Assembly: GCA_949825065.1 (NCBI GenBank)
Contig: OX463862.1
Coordinates: 20,937,071 to 21,001,070 of the forward strand
Length of the DNA: 64,000 nucleotides
From: Odontocerum albicorne
Taxonomy: Eukaryota > Arthropoda > Insecta > Trichoptera > Odontoceridae
Direction of reading: 5' to 3'
The position numbers and the translations under genes are program-made. The first letter of the stretch is position 1; every line of letters starts with the position of its first letter. Positions 30,565-40,264 of the stretch are shown here, one piece after another. A model generated the notes under the pieces. It saw only the letters and a list, made by a program, of their open reading frames with translations, was not told the origin of the DNA and did not search any database.

Positions 30565-30805
30565 TCTCCTTTATATTATTATTATTCACTCCGCCCTCTT
30601 TTAAGTTTGATTAATTTGGTCGGGCCAAATTTTTCTAGATCTTAGCAAACCTTTTGCCCCTTCTTTACTATCCGTATGCACCTCGTCATAAATATTTTGC
30701 TAGTCTTACTCTGTTTCAATCTCCATGCTTTGGATACACCAAAGTTGATTCTATACACCAAGATTGAAACTAGCACACCACTATTCACAATCGTTTTTGA
30801 AGATT
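30565..30805. other. Unassigned DNA
   Basis: No gene is seen. Weak minus-strand RT-A resemblance around 30670-30700 (CCGTATGCACCTCGTCAT). Confidence 0.35.
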
Positions 30806-30809
30806 TTTA

Positions 30810-30917
30810 TATTCTAGATGGCCTTCGTGACCTATTTGGTAAGACGTCTGTTTCCCAGCCTGGAGGAAACGGATTCGAATTCCGCTGGAATCAAGTTTAA
30901 AAAAAAAAAAAAAAAAA
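30810..30917 (+). mobile_element. SINE1 tRNA-like head with poly(A)
   Basis: TTCGTGACCTATTTGGTAAG (box A), a short variable arm, GGATTCGAATTCCGCTGG (box B) and then a run of about 20 A. The poly(A) directly after the tRNA-like part suggests a head-only retrocopy or an internal expansion. Confidence 0.65.
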
Positions 30918-31189
30918 GGCATGTCAGTCTAGCTTTTTTAGGGTCTCTGTAAAAATCTTCTTCTTCTTCTCAGTGTCATGTCAGGTCCCCCCAACGTTGA
31001 ATATCACTTGAGATTAGATATCTTTGTCCCCGGCAACACGAAAAAGATCTCCAACGCCCCTTATGCCAGTCCAATCACGTATATTGCGGAGCCAAGAGAT
31101 TTACCTCCTGCCAACACCTCTTCGGCCTTCTACGAGTATTTTGCCTTGGATGATCTGGTGCACTAATTTGTACTTTGCTCCTCTAAGTT

Positions 31190-31290
31190 GTAAAAGCTTA
31201 CTGGTTGAATGGAAAAGATTGCCGCATAGCAGTAAGGTCGCCAGGTTGTGCTGTATACAACAAAAGTGTTATATAATACAAAACAATACT
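31190..31290 (+). mobile_element. SINE1 tail fragment
   Basis: TACTGGTTGAATGGAAAAGA, TTGCCGCATAGCAGTAAGGT, GCCAGGTTGTGCTGTATACA and ACAAAAGTGTTATATAAT. The 97-codon frame across 31024-31317 reads through this repeat and is not a gene. Confidence 0.7.
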
Positions 31291-31394
31291 AAGCTTGCCT
31301 TTGACCTTCTTCCCTAGAGTAACACGCCTTTCAATATATTATATTTCCTTATATATCTCCCCCAATGTCATAACATTATTATCACTGTCATTAT

Positions 31395-31670
31395 CATGCC
31401 ATGATCCTATTGAGGTAGACAGAAAAAACCGATATTCATACCATTTTATCCTGCAGCACATATTTCGCTTTTGCTACGTCCATACAGCATGTCATATATA
31501 TTCTTCTATTATATAAGCTTTTCACTCTCTCATCTTTTAAAGTTCACCATTCATATTTTCAATGCGGCCAAACAATCTTAATGTTCCTTTCTTCATCTTA
31601 AGCACTGCATCGTCTTTCAATCAGCATTATTTCCTTACGTCCTCATTCCTTATTCTGTCATACAGTGTTT
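31395..31670 (-). pseudogene. RT-A LINE 3' fragment
   Basis: On the minus strand it corresponds to the last part of RT-A. CCATGATCCTATTGAGGTAG is the 3' tip. TTTGCTACGTCCATACAGCA and AATGTTCCTTTCTTCATCTT align with the other minus-strand copies at 36.5, 43.4, 43.8 and 59.7 kb. Confidence 0.65.
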
Positions 31671-31674
31671 TCTA

Positions 31675-32395
31675 TATTAATGCTCTATGAACTAGTTTGC
31701 AAAACGCTTGACTTCTACACCAGGGTTTGGGCTCGTATTCTGATAGTAATAAAAAAAATAAAAAAAGTGATCACAGTTTTATTAAAGAACTCATCAGATA
31801 ACAATACTTAAACGCACTGAGTACGGTGTGTGGTAGTGATTAAAACGTGCAATCACAAACCGCAAGTTCCGAGCATATTCCAGTGATTCTAAATACGAAA
31901 AATCGATTACTGGGGCCTAAAATAATATTGTCTACCAGCCATACTCTTCAATATGTCCAAATAACCAATTTGGATGTACTGATGGGTACCATACAAAGGA
32001 AAAGAAAAGGAATAGTCAATCCTCAAATATAAGACTATACCTGGTCAATTTCCCAAACCTCGTCAATTATTCGATATCAGCTGGTTTTATTCCTGATATA
32101 GATCCACCCCCACATCGTATCAAGCGGGTATAAATGGGCCATTATTCCACTATTATACCTCAATGACCACGGTTGCTAATAATAAAATATGCTGAGCGCC
32201 TCGAGAGTGGCTCTCTATATCCCACTAAGTTTCATTGTTCATTGTTGCATTGCAGTAAAATCACGTATAATATTAAATCAAAGGTGAAAATACATATATA
32301 TGTTATGTATATCTTTATGCCGTACCACTGCGTGGTGGTCAGAAATAACAGATCTGTAAACTATAAAAGTGCCCACTTTTGCCTCCTACACATTT
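31675..32395. other. Unassigned DNA
   Basis: No gene or family is recognised. A 61-codon frame at 31847 has no domain. Confidence 0.35.
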
Positions 32396-32399
32396 ATAC

Positions 32400-32595
32400 A
32401 TCGCATATCGTCGTTGTTCTGCGAAAATAACTTAAGTTCATTTTTGCTTAAAATGAATTTTTGGTGCCATTTTACTTGAAATAAAATTATCTACACATGA
32501 ACAAAACATTTATGCCCAAAAGTTATATGGTTTCGCTGTTATAAAAAGATAAAAAGTCATATAACTTGATTTTACATCGCCTTCCGAAACTTAAA
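32400..32595 (+). repeat. Internal fragment of the 28.8 kb hAT-like element
   Basis: Shares CATATCGTCGTTGTTCTGCG, AAAATGAATTTTTGGTGCCA, TATCTACACATGAACAAAAC and TTTTACATCGCCTTCCGAAA with 29125-29640. In the 28.8 kb copy these blocks are separated by about 300 bp, but here they are contiguous. Confidence 0.7.
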
Positions 32596-32599
32596 TTGC

Positions 32600-32775
32600 A
32601 TATATAATTGTAAATTGCGTATACTCGTATATTTCCAGATATTGGAGAAGAAAACACATTTAAGAGAGAAGCTGTCAAAAGGTCTAAGCTCAACTTATAA
32701 AATCCCCCCAGCCGAGACATATCCCCCCACCAAAAGAGGGCGAGCCCGACAGCGAGGACACCAGATGTTTTTCAG
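32600..32775 (-). repeat. Y-family copy
   Basis: GAGAGAAGCTGTCAAAAGGT, CCAGCCGAGACATATCCCCC and GCGAGCCCGACAGCGAGGAC. The 76-codon frame is a read through Y. Confidence 0.75.
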
Positions 32776-32864
32776 CCCTTGTACATATAAACTAAAAACA
32801 AAAAAAATTACAATAAATAAACAGTCAATATTATCAATAAAGTAAATGAGTTAATTTAATAATA

Positions 32865-33085
32865 GGTTCATCGATATAAAAAAAGTCGAATGAAAATAAA
32901 ATATGTTACATGCCCCGCAATCACATACTCATTCTAAGGCATAGGAAAAGAAAACACATTCAAAAGAGAAGTCATCAAAAATCCGGAGACATCTCACAGC
33001 ACCCTCCCAGCCGAGACATATCCCCACCATTCGGAGGGCGAGCTTGGCTGCAAGGACAACATACATTTCTTAGCCCACACTCTTT
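32865..33085 (-). repeat. Y-family copy, second of an adjacent pair
   Basis: TAATAGGTTCATCGATATAA, GAGAAGTCATCAAAAATCCG and GGCGAGCTTGGCTGCAAGGA, in the same orientation as the previous copy. Confidence 0.75.
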
Positions 33086-33089
33086 GACA

Positions 33090-33285
33090 CACAAGCTATT
33101 TATTATGTAAAAAATGACAGTAAGTAAACAGTTACATAAAAAATATTAAAAGAAAGTTAACCTACAAAATTATTTTTAACCTTCCTGCACACATAACCTA
33201 TAGTGTATAAAAATGACAATAAATAAGCAGTTATATGAAATTTGTTTGCAGCCTTAAGAAGCACTGGAAATATTATTTTTTACAA
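33090..33285. other. Short decayed repeat pair
   Basis: AAAATGACAGTAAGTAAACA at 33110 and AAAATGACAATAAATAAGCA at 33210 suggest a decayed duplication of about 100 bp. Confidence 0.45.
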
Positions 33286-33289
33286 TTCC

Positions 33290-33570
33290 AATAAAACGAA
33301 GATTTTTTTAAGTCGAATAGATGGAAGAATGTTTTTCAAAAGTCAAATAAACGAAAAAATGCTTTTTCAAGTCTTATAAAAGGAAGAATGCTTTTTTCAA
33401 GTTTAATAAATAGATGTTTTTTTTTTCAAATAGAATTAATGGAAGAATGTTTTTAACAAGTCCAATAAACGGAATTATGCTTTTTTCAACTTCTATAAAT
33501 GAACGAATGTTTTTTCCAAGTCGAATAAACGAAAGAGTTTAGTATCCAAGATCAATGAACGGAAGAATGT
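33290..33570. repeat. Degenerate minisatellite, about 38 bp x 7-8
   Basis: Units follow the pattern AATAAACGGAAGAATGTTTT then TTCAAGTC, with many substitutions and length variants. This is an old array. Confidence 0.85.
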
Positions 33571-33574
33571 TTTT

Positions 33575-33955
33575 TCTTACATAGCATATAAACATCCAAT
33601 TACTTAAATTATTAAAATAACAAGAGCCTTGCCCCTCTGCAGTGGGAAATGATGCGATAGAAAACTCGCAGCGATAGTCTGCATTGCTTAACCCCCCTTC
33701 CTATCCATCCGCTGCCATCAGTAGATTCTATTCCTGATAGTCTGCAGACCTCCGTGCCTCGTACGCTACCTGTTTTGTGATGCGGTCATAAAACACAGAA
33801 CCTTACCTCATTATACACGATTTGTTATTCGAGGAGTCAGGTTTACTTACACATATCAACAGGCTCTCATTTATTTATTAACAAAATAAATTACATTTAA
33901 GTACCCCAATTATTAAACAAAATACAGTTAATGTATCGATTCCCTCCAAATTCAC
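33575..33955. other. Unassigned DNA
   Basis: CCCCTCTGCAGTGGGAAATG at 33634-33653 resembles the 3' end of RTE-type LINEs. It is too short to classify. Confidence 0.35.
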
Positions 33956-33959
33956 CTGT

Positions 33960-34090
33960 CATACATGCAAACATACCATCACGCTATCTCCCTGATGGGG
34001 TAGACATACGACAGAGCGCCAAACTTTCTTATCTCGATACACATCTATCGCCTCTTCTACGATACGATAGGCTATCCCTCATGATCAAGT
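33960..34090 (-). mobile_element. RT-A LINE 3' tip
   Basis: GATGGGGTAGACATACGACA, GAGCGCCAAACTTTCTTATC and TCGATACACATCTATCGCCT align with the minus-strand RT-A copies at 43.8 and 47.0 kb. Confidence 0.65.
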
Positions 34091-34381
34091 ATAATTATCG
34101 GCCTCGAAATGGAAGACAACTGACAATATTAGTGCATATTGTGCACACTGTTGCACTTCAGCAAACGCAATCTTAAGAGATTAAAGTTCTGACGGTTAGG
34201 AGATCATAATTTTAATGGCAAGAAGAGTTTTATATAGCAATTTTTGAGTAAACACATAAACTTACATAAAAAAAAACAATTCAGATGTTAAACGGTCTAA
34301 GATACAAATCAGTCAGGAATCGAATCTGCTGAGTCCACATACTTAGCTTGAATGATAACCGTGGTCTAAAAGCCACCTCTT

Positions 34382-34470
34382 TTACATCCATACACCTTCT
34401 ACGATTCCTCTTTTTACATTTGCACTATATATTTCTTTTGTCAATCTTTCTTCATTCCCTTCTACAACTC
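34382..34470 (-). pseudogene. RT-A LINE fragment
   Basis: The minus strand reads GNEERLTKEIYSANVKRGI, then VEGVWM. The EERLTKxIYxxxV block is the segment following FGHVERM in RT-A. It is cut at both ends. Confidence 0.6.
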
Positions 34471-34859
34471 GCCTTGGATTAACGCATTTTTTCGGATCAA
34501 GAGACAACGACATTATTGGAAAGGAGATATCTGAAGGGCATAAGATAATTAAGAGTAACCAGTTAAAATCTTGGATTGACGAAATCTGGAAAACCACTCT
34601 GCTGAACTCAGTAACATATAAATTTAAAATATTCACTACAGCCGACATGGAGTACCAAATTGCATTCTCACAATTGATGAATTACAAGGTGCAACTGGTA
34701 TTACCAAATTGCTATGAAACACATTTGAAATGTCAAATGTTTCGTGTGTTTCTAACAAGAGTGTGGAAACCAATTAGAGCTAGTATATTGACAATTATAA
34801 TTATTATTGAAAACTTTCATCTGGTTGACATATTGCTTCCAATCAACCATTATTTTTGA
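34443..34859 (+). other. Unrecognised open frame of about 135-140 codons
   Basis: A plus-strand frame stays open from about 34443 to the stop at 34857-34859, with the first in-frame ATG at 34647. Upstream codons read HFFGSRDNDIIGKEISEGHK and SNQLKSWIDEIWKTTLLNS. The part after the ATG reads EYQIAFSQLMNYKVQLVL and so on. It is longer than most chance frames in DNA this AT-rich, but its composition is ordinary and I recognise no domain. It could be a decayed LINE or an exon fragment. Confidence 0.25.
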
Positions 34860-35002
34860 TATTCATAAAATGAGGCTATCAACACTAGTATGAATAAATA
34901 CCTTGTATAGAAACATCAAATAGATTATTGTTCAAAGAGTTCTGGTGTCACTTTGTGAAACTCCATAATCAATATAAAGTATTGCAAATCATAATACATT
35001 TC

Positions 35003-35457
35003 AACACTCGTTGTTTCATCATCAGTGAGTTGTCAAGAACTGAAGTTTATATTAATAACATCATTATGTGTGTTGTTTATTGTAAAATTGAGTGAAAGTA
35101 TCTGTATTACTCGTTGTTTACGGTATTAAGGGGGAATAGGGCTAGAAGCGGAGGTAAGAATAAATTTAATTGTTTATTTATATTTTTCCTTTTTTGTTCG
35201 CCTTATTTTTGGTTGAAAAATATTAATGGTTTAAAATAAATATTAAAATACATAAGACAAACAAACAAAACAAAAATATTATAAATAATAAAATTATTCG
35301 TCATTTCTGCTTCTAGCCTATTCCCCTTAAGTACCATAAATAACAAATAGTATAGACATTTTAACCTACTTTACCAACAATACATATATAAATATGATTA
35401 AATTAATATAAACTTCAGTTCTTGACAACTCACCTGATGGTAAAACACCTAGTGTTT
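35003..35457. repeat. Long inverted repeat / MITE-like fold-back (about 455 bp)
   Basis: Left arm: GTGAGTTGTCAAGAACTGAA, GTTTATATTAAT and, further in, GGGGGAATAGGGCTAGAAGC. Right arm, reversed: the same GTGAGTTGTCAAGAACTGAA, GTTTATATTAAT and GGGGAATAGGCTAGAAGCAG. The tips also pair loosely (AACACT...TGTTTCATCATCA against AACACTAGGTGTTTTACCAT). Arms of about 140-155 bp are strongly similar at both ends and diverged in the middle. No coding potential is present. Confidence 0.85.
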
Positions 35458-35499
35458 GGGGGCAAAAGTATATCTATGACCAAAGGGGCATATCTGTTT

Positions 35500-35725
35500 T
35501 TTTCAAAAAGAGGAAAAAAACGTGTCGATGTGCTCTGATCGTCTCATTTTGGTGTGCCATCGGATCCAGTATAGCGGTGTAGTCAGTGAGTTTGCTGGTG
35601 TGCAACGGGTCAGTCAATCAAGAAAAACCAACTCCACGACACGGTTTCGTTTTCCAGTTGAATTGACATTGGAATGGCGAGGGGATCTTCGACTACGAGG
35701 CCCAGCAACGATACCATACGACAAT
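35500..35725 (+). mobile_element. SINE2 fragment
   Basis: CGTGTCGATGTGCTCTGATC, ATCGGATCCAGTATAGCGGT, GAGTTTGCTGGTGTGCAACG, GGAATGGCGAGGGGATCTTC and AGGCCCAGCAACGATACC. The 71-codon frame inside is incidental. Confidence 0.75.
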
Positions 35726-35729
35726 CGTT

Positions 35730-36108
35730 CTTTTTAAAGATGAAAACCAACCAAGACGTCTGTTACATGGCGTCTGTACTTCAAGTTTTGATTCGTTAAG
35801 TAATCCATATTTTCCGGGCTACCAAAACTTTTAAGCTAACATTTTTCCTTAAAACTTTTTCAGCAGTTTTTGTTTTTCAACCTTTCAGCTTAGCAAGTCA
35901 ATTTACATCCCGCGTTTTTTCACGGATAACAGTTAGGAATTTAAATAAAAACCTTAGGCTGCCAGTTATAGTATCTTGGACATAATGCGCGTCCCTCCTA
36001 TTCTCCTTTCATAAGTGGGTTAATTCAAGATGATTTGCCTCGCTGAAATTTTTGTATATTACCTTTTATCGCTCCATAATTCGGTCAACTTTGTTTTATA
36101 TAAGAATA
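35730..36108. other. Unassigned DNA
   Basis: No gene or repeat family is recognised. Confidence 0.4.
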
Positions 36109-36112
36109 TATT

Positions 36113-36262
36113 TATTTATTGTAATTTGTTTTATCAAACACTGTTTATTCTACTTTTTTATAACGGTATAACCCTACCGGTGTCAAGGCTTTCACCTCAT
36201 CTTCAGGAGAGCACAAACAAGAGTCTTGTTTGTGCTCCCCTGAAGATGAGGTGAAAGTATTG
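36113..36262. repeat. V-family fold-back element
   Basis: The left arm has AAACACTGTTTATTCTACTT, CGGTATAACCCTACCGGTGT and CTTTCACCTCATCTTCAGGA. It meets the right arm (TGTGCTCCCCTGAAGATGAG, then GTGAAAGTATTGACAG) at an inverted centre, GAGCACAAACAAGA and GTCTTGTTTGTGCTC. The right arm is truncated after about 50 bp. Confidence 0.8.
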
Positions 36263-36266
36263 ACAG

Positions 36267-36420
36267 TAAAGACAAACTTCGAAGTTTGTCTTTCATAGCG
36301 TGCGGACGTGCGTTCGTGTGTTTTGATTTTACAATCCTTGAAAATGACACATGTTATTGTGTCGAAACGTCGGTATAACGGTCCTTTTCAGGACCAAACC
36401 AACCAAACTACGCGGATTTC
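36267..36420 (+). other. Module with a perfect palindrome and a histone-type stem-loop
   Basis: It begins with a palindrome around GACAAACTTCGAAGTTTGTC (36269-36288) and continues through ATGACACATGTTATTGTGTC, which is a stem-loop, then GAAACGTCGG. It reaches the 16-nt hairpin GGTCCTTTTCAGGACC at 36380-36395, followed by AAACCAACCAAAC. There is no histone coding sequence upstream. Confidence 0.6.
36380..36395 (+). promoter_or_regulatory. Histone mRNA 3' stem-loop-type hairpin
   Basis: GGTCCTTTTCAGGACC fits the metazoan histone 3' stem-loop consensus (GGYYYUHHUHARRRCC) at all 16 positions: a 6 bp stem, a 4-nt loop, and the conserved U-A pair at the top. In histone mRNAs this hairpin binds SLBP and directs U7-dependent cleavage. 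The A/C-rich 3' flank (AAACCAACCAAAC) is also compatible. With no histone gene nearby, it is either a relic or a repeat-borne mimic. Confidence 0.55.
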
Positions 36421-36449
36421 CCGAAAAAAATAATCATTCACATACATTT

Positions 36450-36850
36450 ACCCGGCAAAGATGACAGAGTGCCAGAATTTCCTATCTTGACACATATTCT
36501 TCGCCTCTTCTACGTTCATACACCTTTTCATACAATTTCTACGTTGACTTTCTACTTTACCTTCTTTCAAAATATCGTTTATTTAAAATATATTCCTCTA
36601 CCACGCCTTTCACTCCTATTTGCGCAATATGTCTGTTTTGTAAGTCTTACTTCATTAATTTTTTCTACATGCCCAACCATCTCAGAGTGTTCTTCTTCCT
36701 CTTACTCAACACATCAGCCTTAAGTTCACATTCATTCTTACTAACTTCATTCAGTATTCTTTTAAATATCTATCATAAACCATTATATTGTAACTATCGT
36801 ATAATGTTATTTACTGTCTCGTTCTTCCTCTTTTCCCGACGAAAATAACC
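36450..36850 (-). pseudogene. RT-A LINE 3' fragment
   Basis: GACAGAGTGCCAGAATTTCC, TCTTGACACATATTCTTCGC and TACGTTCATACACCTTTTCA are the inverted 3' tip. TACATGCCCAACCATCTCAG is the complement of the GHVER region. It matches the copies at 43.4 and 43.8 kb. Stops occur in all frames on the coding strand. Confidence 0.65.
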
Positions 36851-36879
36851 AGTGTCTTCCTGATCGTGGACTAACGCTA

Positions 36880-37292
36880 CGTTACGTTCAAAGAGAAATT
36901 ATTTATTGGCTATTCCAGTTCAACGCTTTTTTTTACGTCGTCCTTTACTGTGAAACTCTGGAACCAGTTACCCACTACTATAAGACTTACGTCGTCATTA
37001 GCGTGTTTTAAAAGGGATTAAATAAATTCTTAATTTCAAGTAAGTATTGTTACGTGTTTCGTTTCCAATTGCCTTTTTCTATTAAACATCCTTACCTTGA
37101 TTTATGACATTTCTCTTTAATTGTTGCCAATATTTAAATTGTTCATAAATGTTGTAAATATAAATAATAATTTTTGCATCCATATAACTTCCTTCATTAA
37201 CTCTTTTCTAGTTGATTCAAAGATATTGCCACGTTACAATATGCCTGCTTTATTGTTATACAATTAAGTGTTAAATAAATAAATATTTTAAA
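36880..37292 (+). mobile_element. CR1-like LINE 3' end whose tail matches SINE1
   Basis: Around 36935-37025 the translation reads SFTVKLWNQLPTTIRLTSS, then LACFKRD. This is the WNxLPxxIr...sxxxFKrxl motif at the C-terminus of CR1/Jockey-type reverse transcriptases. A 3' UTR of about 250 bp follows. It ends CTAGTTGATTCAAAGATATT, GCCACGTTACAATATGCCTG, an ATACAATTAAGTGTTAAATA block and AATAAATAAATA. This tail has the same order of blocks as the SINE1 tail. The rest of the LINE is missing. Confidence 0.7.
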
Positions 37293-37294
37293 CT

Positions 37295-37555
37295 TTTTAT
37301 ATTAAATGTCTCCGACTTTGCTATAGTAGATTTTTATCTTATTATAGTAGATGTTTGATCTATTGTTTTGCATTATTCCTGGAATGTGGGCTACCAGCTA
37401 TACTTGTATCTTTTTTGAAGATCTGCATAGTGGTCATGATCATGATAATCCGGGACTTATCCATTCTTAGAACGTCATCCTACCAATAACGACTCCAAAA
37501 AGAAGAAGAATGAAAAAAGTTGTGTTTTTATAATAATATATTCAATAATGTTGAT
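37295..37555. other. Unassigned DNA
   Basis: No feature is recognised. A CATAGTGGTCATGATCATGA patch is present at 37425-37445. Confidence 0.35.
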
Positions 37556-37559
37556 GATT

Positions 37560-37750
37560 TCATTAGCGTTGTTCACATGATCTGTGTTCCAATCCGTGGG
37601 TTACCCAATCGATTCCCGCTGCTTCTCAATAAAAAAAAATGTTACCGTTGTGGTTTTCACATAAGGCATGTTTAACCCATTTTTGGTGGGTTGGAAGAGA
37701 TTGTCATGTCCATAAACTCGTAAAGTTTTACACTACAAAGTGTAATAAAC
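37560..37750 (+). mobile_element. SINE1 copy, degenerate
   Basis: The head is decayed, with a box B equivalent CCAATCGATTCCCGCTG. The tail is clearer: TGGTGGGTTGGAAGAGATTG, ATAAACTCGTAAAGTTTTA and TACAAAGTGTAATAAA. Confidence 0.6.
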
Positions 37751-37754
37751 GTTT

Positions 37755-38730
37755 TTAAAAATATATACATTTTTTTAAGAAATACATAAAATAAAGCAAA
37801 AATAATTACACGAATTCGAAATATTAAAGTTCATTTAACACAATAAAAAAAATCAAACATCACAAGTATGCAAGTACACAAGTCAAAAAACCAATATACA
37901 AAATTATAAATGTGATATGGGACCGTCTCAAGACAGGCCACCCGCATTACACTACACTGAGCGTCACTCTTGATATTCATACGGAAATAAAGTTGCACAT
38001 AAATAAAATAATAGTAAAAAAATAATTAACATGTTCATTAAAAGTCAAAATTGGCAACAAATTAAAAATATGCTTAAATATAAAATTTATTTTCATTATC
38101 TCACCGTGAAATTTCCTACACAAAAATAAAAACTTCAAATACGTTAGGGTAAACAACCCAACGTTTGACACCGTTAATAGACGATGCCGCGTCTAAAAAA
38201 TATTTACTTTGACTAGTTCACTGAAGTGTTAAAATATCGACACAAACCTATATTACGTACCTGAGCGAAGCACGGGGTAGAATGGGTCGAGAAGGGGGGC
38301 GCAGAGTCTATCAAGGAGGAGGGGGCGTGGAGGTACACGGCATGTTTTATTTTGCGCATCGCAAAAACCTTGTTACGAAGCGCTTTTGAAATACATTTTT
38401 CATGGAAAATCCAATAAACCCTCATTTGTTACGTAAGATTAATAGTGCTCTAGTGTTAAATGTTTGTTTCATATTTTTGTTTTAAATATTAGCTAAATAT
38501 GTGCGAGTGATATTGCCTGAACGTGTGCGGTAATATTTCCAACAGCGGAGGTATTTACGATTTGTAAACTTCATACTGCAGATCCTAATAACTGAGTTTA
38601 ACGATGATATGTTGTTTAAAGTTATGTGTTTTACAGCCTTGTCAGATAGGAGAAAAATACAATATTAAACCTCACAACATTGTTTAAAGATAGCAGTTTG
38701 TATTTGAATAATCCGGAACTAATCCAGCTT
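37755..38730. other. Unassigned DNA with a small GC-rich patch
   Basis: At 38265-38345 an ACCTGAGCGAAGCACGGGGT patch and a GGGGGCGCAGAG stretch stand out from AT-rich surroundings. They resemble transposon-type sequence rather than a gene. The 64- and 70-codon minus-strand frames have no domain. Confidence 0.35.
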
Positions 38731-38734
38731 GCAA

Positions 38735-39135
38735 TTTGTTTAGTCTATGACTGACCAAACCACGGCCCGCGGGCCACATGCGGCCCGCAGCACCCTTATG
38801 TGCAGCCCGCGGTCATATATGACCAATTATATTTTTTTTTATAACAATATGAATACATTTAAGAATTAATAACTTACAATTCGAAGTCATAATTTTACTA
38901 TAGAAATACACTTTTTTGTTGGTTCAATACGTGTTTTCTCTTCACATCTAGTTTTTTTTTATATTTACACTGATTAAACACTTTCTGCGTACCTCTTCAT
39001 CCAAATTAATCACTTACAAAAAATAAATACGGGTTTCGTTGTAAAGCCAGATATCGAAAAAAAATATTGGAATAAAATTTTCAATTATTCTTATTTATGT
39101 GCGGCCCTTGGATTTTTTTTAGGCTGCAGAAGATT
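38735..39135. mobile_element. hAT-like GC-rich-ended fragment
   Basis: CACGGCCCGCGGGCCACATG, CGGCCCGCAGCACCC and GTGCAGCCCGCGG at the left, and ATGTGCGGCCCTTGGATTTT at the right, are the GC-rich subterminal blocks typical of hAT non-autonomous elements (CCAAACCxxGGCCCGCGGGCCxxATG). Terminal repeats and target duplication are no longer clear. Confidence 0.5.
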
Positions 39136-39139
39136 TACC

Positions 39140-40085
39140 ATACGAATAAATTTATATAAATAAAATCAAAATGAAAAACTTCTAAAAGTCTTAGTGAGTC
39201 TTCAATTTAACAAACTGAAAATCAGTATAATTTTAATAAATAAAAATGAAACTTGAACTTAGAGCATTAGTAAAAGGGAGCCACAGAGAAGTTAATGTTC
39301 GTGTAAGGTATCTTTGAGCCACATATCCAGAACAGATTTTAACGTAAATAAAGAATGTGAAAAAGGTTTAAACAAGCCATTTTGGTACAGGGCAAAAGGG
39401 ATGCGTTACGCTAAACCCCTTAGTTTTGGCTTAACTACAGCCGACAAAGGGAAAACGCGAGGGGCGTAATTCCGTAATATTATAATTAATTTCTCATAAT
39501 TAAAATCGTTCATTGTTGTGAGTTTTATCCACCGGTCCGGATTTCTGACTTAATTTACGAAAATCCTTGCAGCTGACAGAGTTCTTTTTTTAATTAATGA
39601 TTTGAGCGATTCATGCATTCATTCATTCATATAGTACTTATTAACATATCTGAATCGTGGCCGGGAGACATTTGTCTTCGGCCTCTTTAATTCAGCATTC
39701 GGGGTTAAAATAACTGAAGTTGGCATGTAAATTCCATTTATCAATTTATTTTTTCAGTTCCTTTGCCCATAAGAGGTTTACCTAATTCGTGCAAGGATTA
39801 ATCATAATAAATGCAAAAAAAAAAACAATTCAACATTTTAAGACTTATTTGATAAAAACAATAGTAAAAATGTATATGTTTCACTAAAACATTATGACAA
39901 AATGTAGCATTATAGATTATATAAAATAATTGAATTATTTCAAGTACTGCACTAACTTAAATACATTTTTCCTGAAGAAGCTGAGTGACACATGAAACAC
40001 GTCTATATGAAGACACACACGGTTAAAAAGTGTGATTGCTCTACCTACAGTGAAAATCTCGTATGTCCACCATAGATGAACATTC
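39140..40085. other. Unassigned intergenic DNA
   Basis: About 1 kb, AT-rich, with ATGCATTCATTCATTCATAT near 39614. No gene is recognised. Confidence 0.4.
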
Positions 40086-40089
40086 AAGA

Positions 40090-40262
40090 TTTTCCAATAT
40101 TATCCGCGAGACATAAAAGTCCGAGAAGACCGAAGATGCGTTGGAGAGACGACATGCGGATATTTGACGGTCAAACGTAGCAGCGATATGCTCAGAACAG
40201 AAAGGAGTGGAGAGTTCTGGGGGAGGCTTTTACTCCTGGAACAAAGAACAGCTGATGGCAAT
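40090..40262 (+). pseudogene. RTE-like LINE C-terminal pseudogene
   Basis: One frame reads SPRRPKMRWRDDMRIFDGQT, a stop, then QRYAQNRKEWRVLGEAF. RPRGRPKxRWxDDI...WxxxAxDRxxWxxLGEAFxQQW is the extreme C-terminus of RTE/BovB-like reverse transcriptases. The expected QQW is lost. A 120-codon frame starting at 40164 begins in the neighbouring frame and runs into a SINE1 tail, so it is not a gene. Confidence 0.7.
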
Positions 40263-40264
40263 GG

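Noticed and set aside
29647..30589. Series of about 101-codon minus-strand frames, near-identical and spaced 125 bp apart
   Set aside because: They are produced by the 125 bp tandem array. The unit length is not a multiple of three, and the frames simply recur in each shift. They are not a gene family.
33600..33810. RTE-like LINE 3' end (CCCCTCTGCAGTGGGAAATG)
   Set aside because: The match is short and no reverse-transcriptase codons precede it, so it is noted only as unassigned DNA.
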